From: Thermomonas sp. XSG
GTDB lineage: Bacteria; Pseudomonadota; Gammaproteobacteria; Xanthomonadales; Xanthomonadaceae
Assembly (NCBI RefSeq): GCF_014678725.1
Contig: NZ_CP061497.1
Location: forward strand, 930,001 to 994,000
Direction of reading: 5' to 3'
DNA: 64,000 bases
Position 1 is the first letter of the stretch. The number at the start of each line of letters is the position of its first letter. The notes below the pieces were generated by a model. The model worked only from the letters and a program-made list of their open reading frames with translations, was not told the DNA's origin and did no database searches. This document shows, one piece after another, positions 61,245 to 64,000 of this stretch. Made by a program: the position numbers and the translations under genes.

Positions 61245-61604
61245 TCAGCCGGCTTCCCCCAGCCGCACTTCCCCGTCGGCCACGTGCACTGGCACCGCGC
61301 GCAGGCAGTCGCCGCGGCAGGGACCGGCCACGCAGTTGCCCTGCGGCAGCGCGAACGTGGCGCCATGCACCGCGCAGACCAGGTCGCCACCCTTGCTGCG
61401 CAGGAACCTGCCGGGCGCGAAGTCCAGCCGGCGGCCGGCGTGCGGGCAGACATTGAGCCAGGCGCGGACGCCGCCCTGCGGGTCGCGATAGAGGATCAGC
61501 GGCTCGTTTTCGCCATCGACCGGCGCATCGCAGGCATGCAGGCTGTCCGGCGGCAGGCCCTCCAGCGGCACCAGCACCACCGTCTCGTTTAACGAACTGC
61601 TCAC
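61245..61604 (-). CDS. Small Rieske [2Fe-2S] protein
   Basis: 119 residues with the Rieske cluster ligands in VCPHAGRRLDF (C-x-H) and LVCAVHGATFAL (C-x2-H). The length fits a stand-alone Rieske ferredoxin of the NirD/BphA3 type; no oxygenase partner lies nearby. It begins with a GTG (61604). It is convergent with the permease gene. Its role is not evident. Confidence 0.87.
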   Translation of the reverse strand: MSSSLNETVVLVPLEGLPPDSLHACDAPVDGENEPLILYRDPQGGVRAWLNVCPHAGRRLDFAPGRFLRSKGGDLVCAVHGATFALPQGNCVAGPCRGDCLRAVPVHVADGEVRLGEAG

Positions 61605-61678
61605 ACCTGCCCCGCCGGTTCTGCCGATACTTCGCCGAATTGTGTCATGACGCTGTCGCGTTCAGGGTTTCTACTACG

Positions 61679-61969
61679 ATGTCGAGTTTCCACCGCCGCA
61701 CCTTTCTGCGTTTCCGCAGCCTCGCCTTCAACGCACCGCGCCGCCCGCGCCATCCACTGCTGCGGGTTGCAGTGGGCCTGCTGGGCATCGCCCTGCTGCT
61801 GGCACTGGTGGTGGTGGGCGTCTTCGTAGGCGCGGCGATGCTGGCCGGCGGCCTGCTGTGGCGCCTGTGGGTGCAGCGCGGTGCGCGCGCCGGCGTGCGC
61901 CGGCGCGAACCGACGTTCGACGGCAGCTACCGGGTGGTCGGCAAGGCGCAGCTGCCACTGGCGCACTGA
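61679..61969 (+). CDS. Small single-span membrane protein
   Basis: 96 residues. A basic N-terminus (HRRTFLRFRS), one long hydrophobic segment (VGLLGIALLLALVVVGVFVGAAMLAGGLLW, about 32-62) and a basic/polar tail. No family recognised. Its TGA overlaps the ATG of the FAH-family gene by one base, so it is coupled to it. Start at 61679 chosen for the basic-then-hydrophobic arrangement; an in-frame ATG at 61640 is possible. Confidence 0.75.
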   Translation: MSSFHRRTFLRFRSLAFNAPRRPRHPLLRVAVGLLGIALLLALVVVGVFVGAAMLAGGLLWRLWVQRGARAGVRRREPTFDGSYRVVGKAQLPLAH

Positions 61970-62694
61970 TGGACCTGGTTGCCGCCGCGGCGACCCCGCG
62001 CATCCCCGTTGTTGATCGCAGCGGTGCTTCGCTGGGCACGTTCCCGGTGCGGCGGATCTACTGCGTGGGCCGCAACTTCGCCGACCACGCCCGCGAAATG
62101 GGCGCAACAGCCCCGGCTTCGAAGGCCGAACGCGGTACGCCGGTGTTCTTCATGAAGCCCGCCGACGCGATCGTCGTTGATGGCATCGTCCCCTATCCGC
62201 CCGGGACCTCCGACCTGCACCACGAGGTCGAACTGGTGGTGGCGCTGGGCGCCGATGCGCCGGCCGGCGAGCTCGCGGTCGCTGCCGCGTCGTCGCTGGT
62301 ATTCGGCTACGGCGTCGGCCTGGACCTGACCCGCCGCGACCTGCAAGCCGCCGCCAAGGCCAAGGGCCTGCCCTGGGATACCGGCAAGGGCTTCGATCAT
62401 TCCGCCCCGGTCAGCACGCTGCTGCCGGCAGGCGAACTTGGCGCACTGGACGCGCTGCCGATCACGCTGGAGATCAACGGCCAGCGTCGCCAGGCTTCCA
62501 CGCTGGACCAGCTGATCTGGGACGTACCCGAGATCCTGCATGAACTGTCGAAGCTGTACGCGCTGCGCGCCGGCGACCTGGTGTTCATGGGCACCCCCGC
62601 CGGCGTAGCTGCGCTGCAACCGGGCGACCGCTTCGATGCCCGCATCAGCGATGCGCTGCAGCTGCAGGGTCACATCGCGCCGTCGAACGGTTAA
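61969..62694 (+). CDS. Fumarylacetoacetate hydrolase family protein
   Basis: 241 residues. FAH fold with [28 protein letters not shown], the metal-binding [36 protein letters not shown] and [16 protein letters not shown]...[12 protein letters not shown]. Family members hydrolyse or isomerise 2-oxo/acylpyruvate compounds, for example acylpyruvase and oxaloacetate decarboxylase types. The substrate is not clear from the sequence. Coupled to the small membrane protein upstream and 34 bp before mscL. Confidence 0.9.
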   Translation: MDLVAAAATPRIPVVDRSGASLGTFPVRRIYCVGRNFADHAREMGATAPASKAERGTPVFFMKPADAIVVDGIVPYPPGTSDLHHEVELVVALGADAPAGELAVAAASSLVFGYGVGLDLTRRDLQAAAKAKGLPWDTGKGFDHSAPVSTLLPAGELGALDALPITLEINGQRRQASTLDQLIWDVPEILHELSKLYALRAGDLVFMGTPAGVAALQPGDRFDARISDALQLQGHIAPSNG

Positions 62695-62728
62695 TCTTCG
62701 GCTTCACGCCAGCAGTGGAGAACAGCCG

Positions 62729-63142
62729 ATGGGAATGATGACCGAGTTCCGTGAGTTCGCGATGCGCGGCAACGTGATCGACCTCGCCGTCGGCGTGGTG
62801 ATCGGCGGTGCGTTCGGCAAGATCGTCTCCGCACTGGTGGACAAGGTGATCATGCCGCCGATCGGGCTGCTGATCGGCGGCGTCGACTTCTCGAAACTGG
62901 CGATCACCCTGAAGTCGGCGACGGTGGACGCGGCCGGCAAGGAAGTGCCGGCGGTGGTGCTGGCCTACGGCGAGTTCATCAACGCGCTGATCCAGTTCAT
63001 CATCGTGGCCTTCGCCATCTTCATGGTGGTCAAGGCGATCAACCGCCTGCACAGGAAGCCCGCCGAAGCCCCCGCCGCGCCCGCTGCGCCGACGGAAGAG
63101 GTGCTGCTGCTGCGCGAGATCCGCGATTCACTGCGGAAGTGA
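62729..63142 (+). CDS. mscL: Large-conductance mechanosensitive channel MscL
   Basis: 137 residues, standard length. The N-terminal helix and TM1 read [42 protein letters not shown]2 is [25 protein letters not shown]; the C-terminal bundle has [15 protein letters not shown]. It opens under membrane tension to release solutes in osmotic downshock. GGAG lies about nine bases before the ATG at 62729. Confidence 0.97.
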   Translation: MGMMTEFREFAMRGNVIDLAVGVVIGGAFGKIVSALVDKVIMPPIGLLIGGVDFSKLAITLKSATVDAAGKEVPAVVLAYGEFINALIQFIIVAFAIFMVVKAINRLHRKPAEAPAAPAAPTEEVLLLREIRDSLRK

Positions 63143-63165
63143 CACTTCCGGCACGGTTGCCACGC

Positions 63166-63191
63166 AAGCCCCGGGCCTAGACTCGGGGCTT
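63166..63191 (+). terminator. Weak terminator-like hairpin after mscL
   Basis: An eight-base stem (AAGCCCCG / CGGGGCTT) with a ten-base loop, then TTCCG. It lies between mscL and the peptidase gene. Confidence 0.45.
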
Positions 63192-63211
63192 TCCGTTTGC
63201 GGAGCCCGCCG

Positions 63212-64000
63212 ATGCGCACCACCCTGCTTGCCGCCACCCTCGCCCTGCTGATTGCCGCCCCGCTGCAGGCGGCGCAGCCGACCCGCATCGATGCCAAGGC
63301 GCTGGCGCAGGCCGCCAACCTGCGCGACGCGGTGCTGCAGGACACCACCGCCTGGCAGGTCACCGAGTCGCTGACCACCGAGGTAGGCCCGCGCCTGGCC
63401 GGCAGCGAAGCCGATGCGCGCGCGGTGGAATGGGCCAGGGCGAAGTTCAAGGCGCTGGGTTACGACAAGGTGTGGACCGAACCGGTGACGTTCCCGAAGT
63501 GGGTGCGCCGCAGCGAGGCCGCGCAGGTGCTGGGCGCGCACGCGCAGCCGCTGCGCGTGGCCGCACTGGGCGGCAGCGCCGGCGGCACGGTGGAAGCCGA
63601 AGTGGTGCGTTTTGCCGATCTGGCCGCGCTGGAGGCGGTGCCGGACGGCTCGCTGGCCGGCAGGATCGCTTTCGTCGACTACCAGATGCAGCGGCGACAG
63701 GACGGCGGCGACTACCGCAACGGCGGCGGCATCCGCGGACGCGGGCCGTCGCTGGCGATCCGCAAGGGCGCGGCCGGCTTCCTGATGCGCTCGGCCGGTA
63801 CCGACACCTCGCGCGCGCCGCATACCGGCAACACCCGCTACGAGCCGGGTCTCACCCCGATCCCCGCCGCCGCCCTGTCCACCATCGACGCCGCCCAGCT
63901 GGCGCGGCTGGTGGCGCTGGGTCCCACCCGCGTGCGGCTGGCGCTGGACTGCGGCTGGGACGGCGAATACACCTCGCAGAATGTCATTGGCGAGATCACC
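63212..64000 (+). CDS. M28-type secreted peptidase, partial
   Basis: The first 263 residues of a gene that runs off the window. A signal peptide (MRTTLLAATLALLIAAPLQA) is followed by LRDAVLQDTTAWQVTESLTTEVGPRLAGSEADARAVEWARAKF, a common N-terminus of M28 aminopeptidases and related carboxypeptidase Q-like enzymes, and a PA-like inserted domain (about 110-245) with GSLAGRIAFVDY and AIRKGAAGFLMRSAG. The zinc ligands lie outside the window, so activity cannot be judged. Confidence 0.85.
   Translation, partial: MRTTLLAATLALLIAAPLQAAQPTRIDAKALAQAANLRDAVLQDTTAWQVTESLTTEVGPRLAGSEADARAVEWARAKFKALGYDKVWTEPVTFPKWVRRSEAAQVLGAHAQPLRVAALGGSAGGTVEAEVVRFADLAALEAVPDGSLAGRIAFVDYQMQRRQDGGDYRNGGGIRGRGPSLAIRKGAAGFLMRSAGTDTSRAPHTGNTRYEPGLTPIPAAALSTIDAAQLARLVALGPTRVRLALDCGWDGEYTSQNVIGEIT

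Overview
The window is a gene-dense, high-GC (roughly two thirds G+C by eye) chromosomal segment from a gammaproteobacterium, most likely a member of the Xanthomonadaceae/Lysobacteraceae (Lysobacter, Luteimonas, Thermomonas, Pseudoxanthomonas or Stenotrophomonas type). Pointers are the pilG-pilH-pilI-pilJ-chpA-chpB-chpC chemosensory operon divergent from gshB-tonB, the nudE-cysQ-mazG cluster, an SAH riboswitch before ahcY with metF nearby, and a single-chain OlsF-type ornithine-lipid synthase. The genus cannot be fixed from the sequence alone. No phage, integrase, complete insertion sequence, CRISPR array or plasmid gene was found. The only mobile-looking DNA is two copies of a small palindromic element sitting in frame inside two helicase genes. 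No stretch over 300 bases lacks a gene.

Layout. 1-2105: a response regulator, a sensor-less histidine kinase and the start of a MacA-like efflux adaptor on the minus strand. 2206-5087: a small DUF486 membrane protein, then the overlapping minus-strand set nudE-cysQ-mazG-DUF962 (nucleotide clean-up). 5117-7301: bioA and rsmE. 7338-18509: the Pil-Chp chemosensory operon that controls type IV pili, with a 2007-residue ChpA. 18668-20517: gshB and a TonB protein. 20542-26276: a secreted unknown, tsaB, a DinG/YoaA helicase and PBP1b. 26389-28977: two GT-B glycosyltransferases. 28974-32641: a TPR protein and relA. 32681-36664: hrpA. 36758-40809: dps, a secreted unknown, recQ and dusB. 40840-43467: a UDP-diacylglucosamine diphosphatase-like enzyme and OlsF (membrane lipids). 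43671-51358: the methyl cycle, metK, ahcY (SAH riboswitch) and metF, interrupted by an OmpA-like protein with seven 17-residue repeats, a Uup-type ABC-F ATPase and an SRPBCC protein. 51414-55143: a DUF4124-like secreted protein, ilvE and a complete histidine kinase/response regulator pair. 55362-58398: rimK, tRNA-Gly(CCC) and a GDSL-esterase autotransporter. 58602-64000: trmB, an SLC13-type permease, a Rieske protein, a small membrane protein, a fumarylacetoacetase-family hydrolase, mscL and the start of an M28-type peptidase.

How the genes work together. PilG, PilH, PilI, PilJ and ChpA form a receptor-to-pilus phosphorelay, but its adaptation branch looks dead: there is no pilK methyltransferase, and the CheB-like ChpB has lost all three catalytic residues by eye alignment. 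metK, ahcY and metF cover SAM synthesis, SAH hydrolysis and methyl-tetrahydrofolate supply, with an SAH-sensing RNA at the mRNA 5' end of ahcY. relA makes (p)ppGpp, and several promoters (dusB, the ABC-F gene, metK, ahcY) share a TAnnAT box followed directly by GCGCGC, the kind of GC-rich discriminator associated with stringent control. At dusB and the ABC-F gene the start codon follows at once, which suggests leaderless transcripts.

The best candidates for something undescribed are the in-frame palindromic elements in the DinG-like and HrpA helicases, the adaptation-less Pil-Chp system, and the shared TACAATGCGCGC promoter block.
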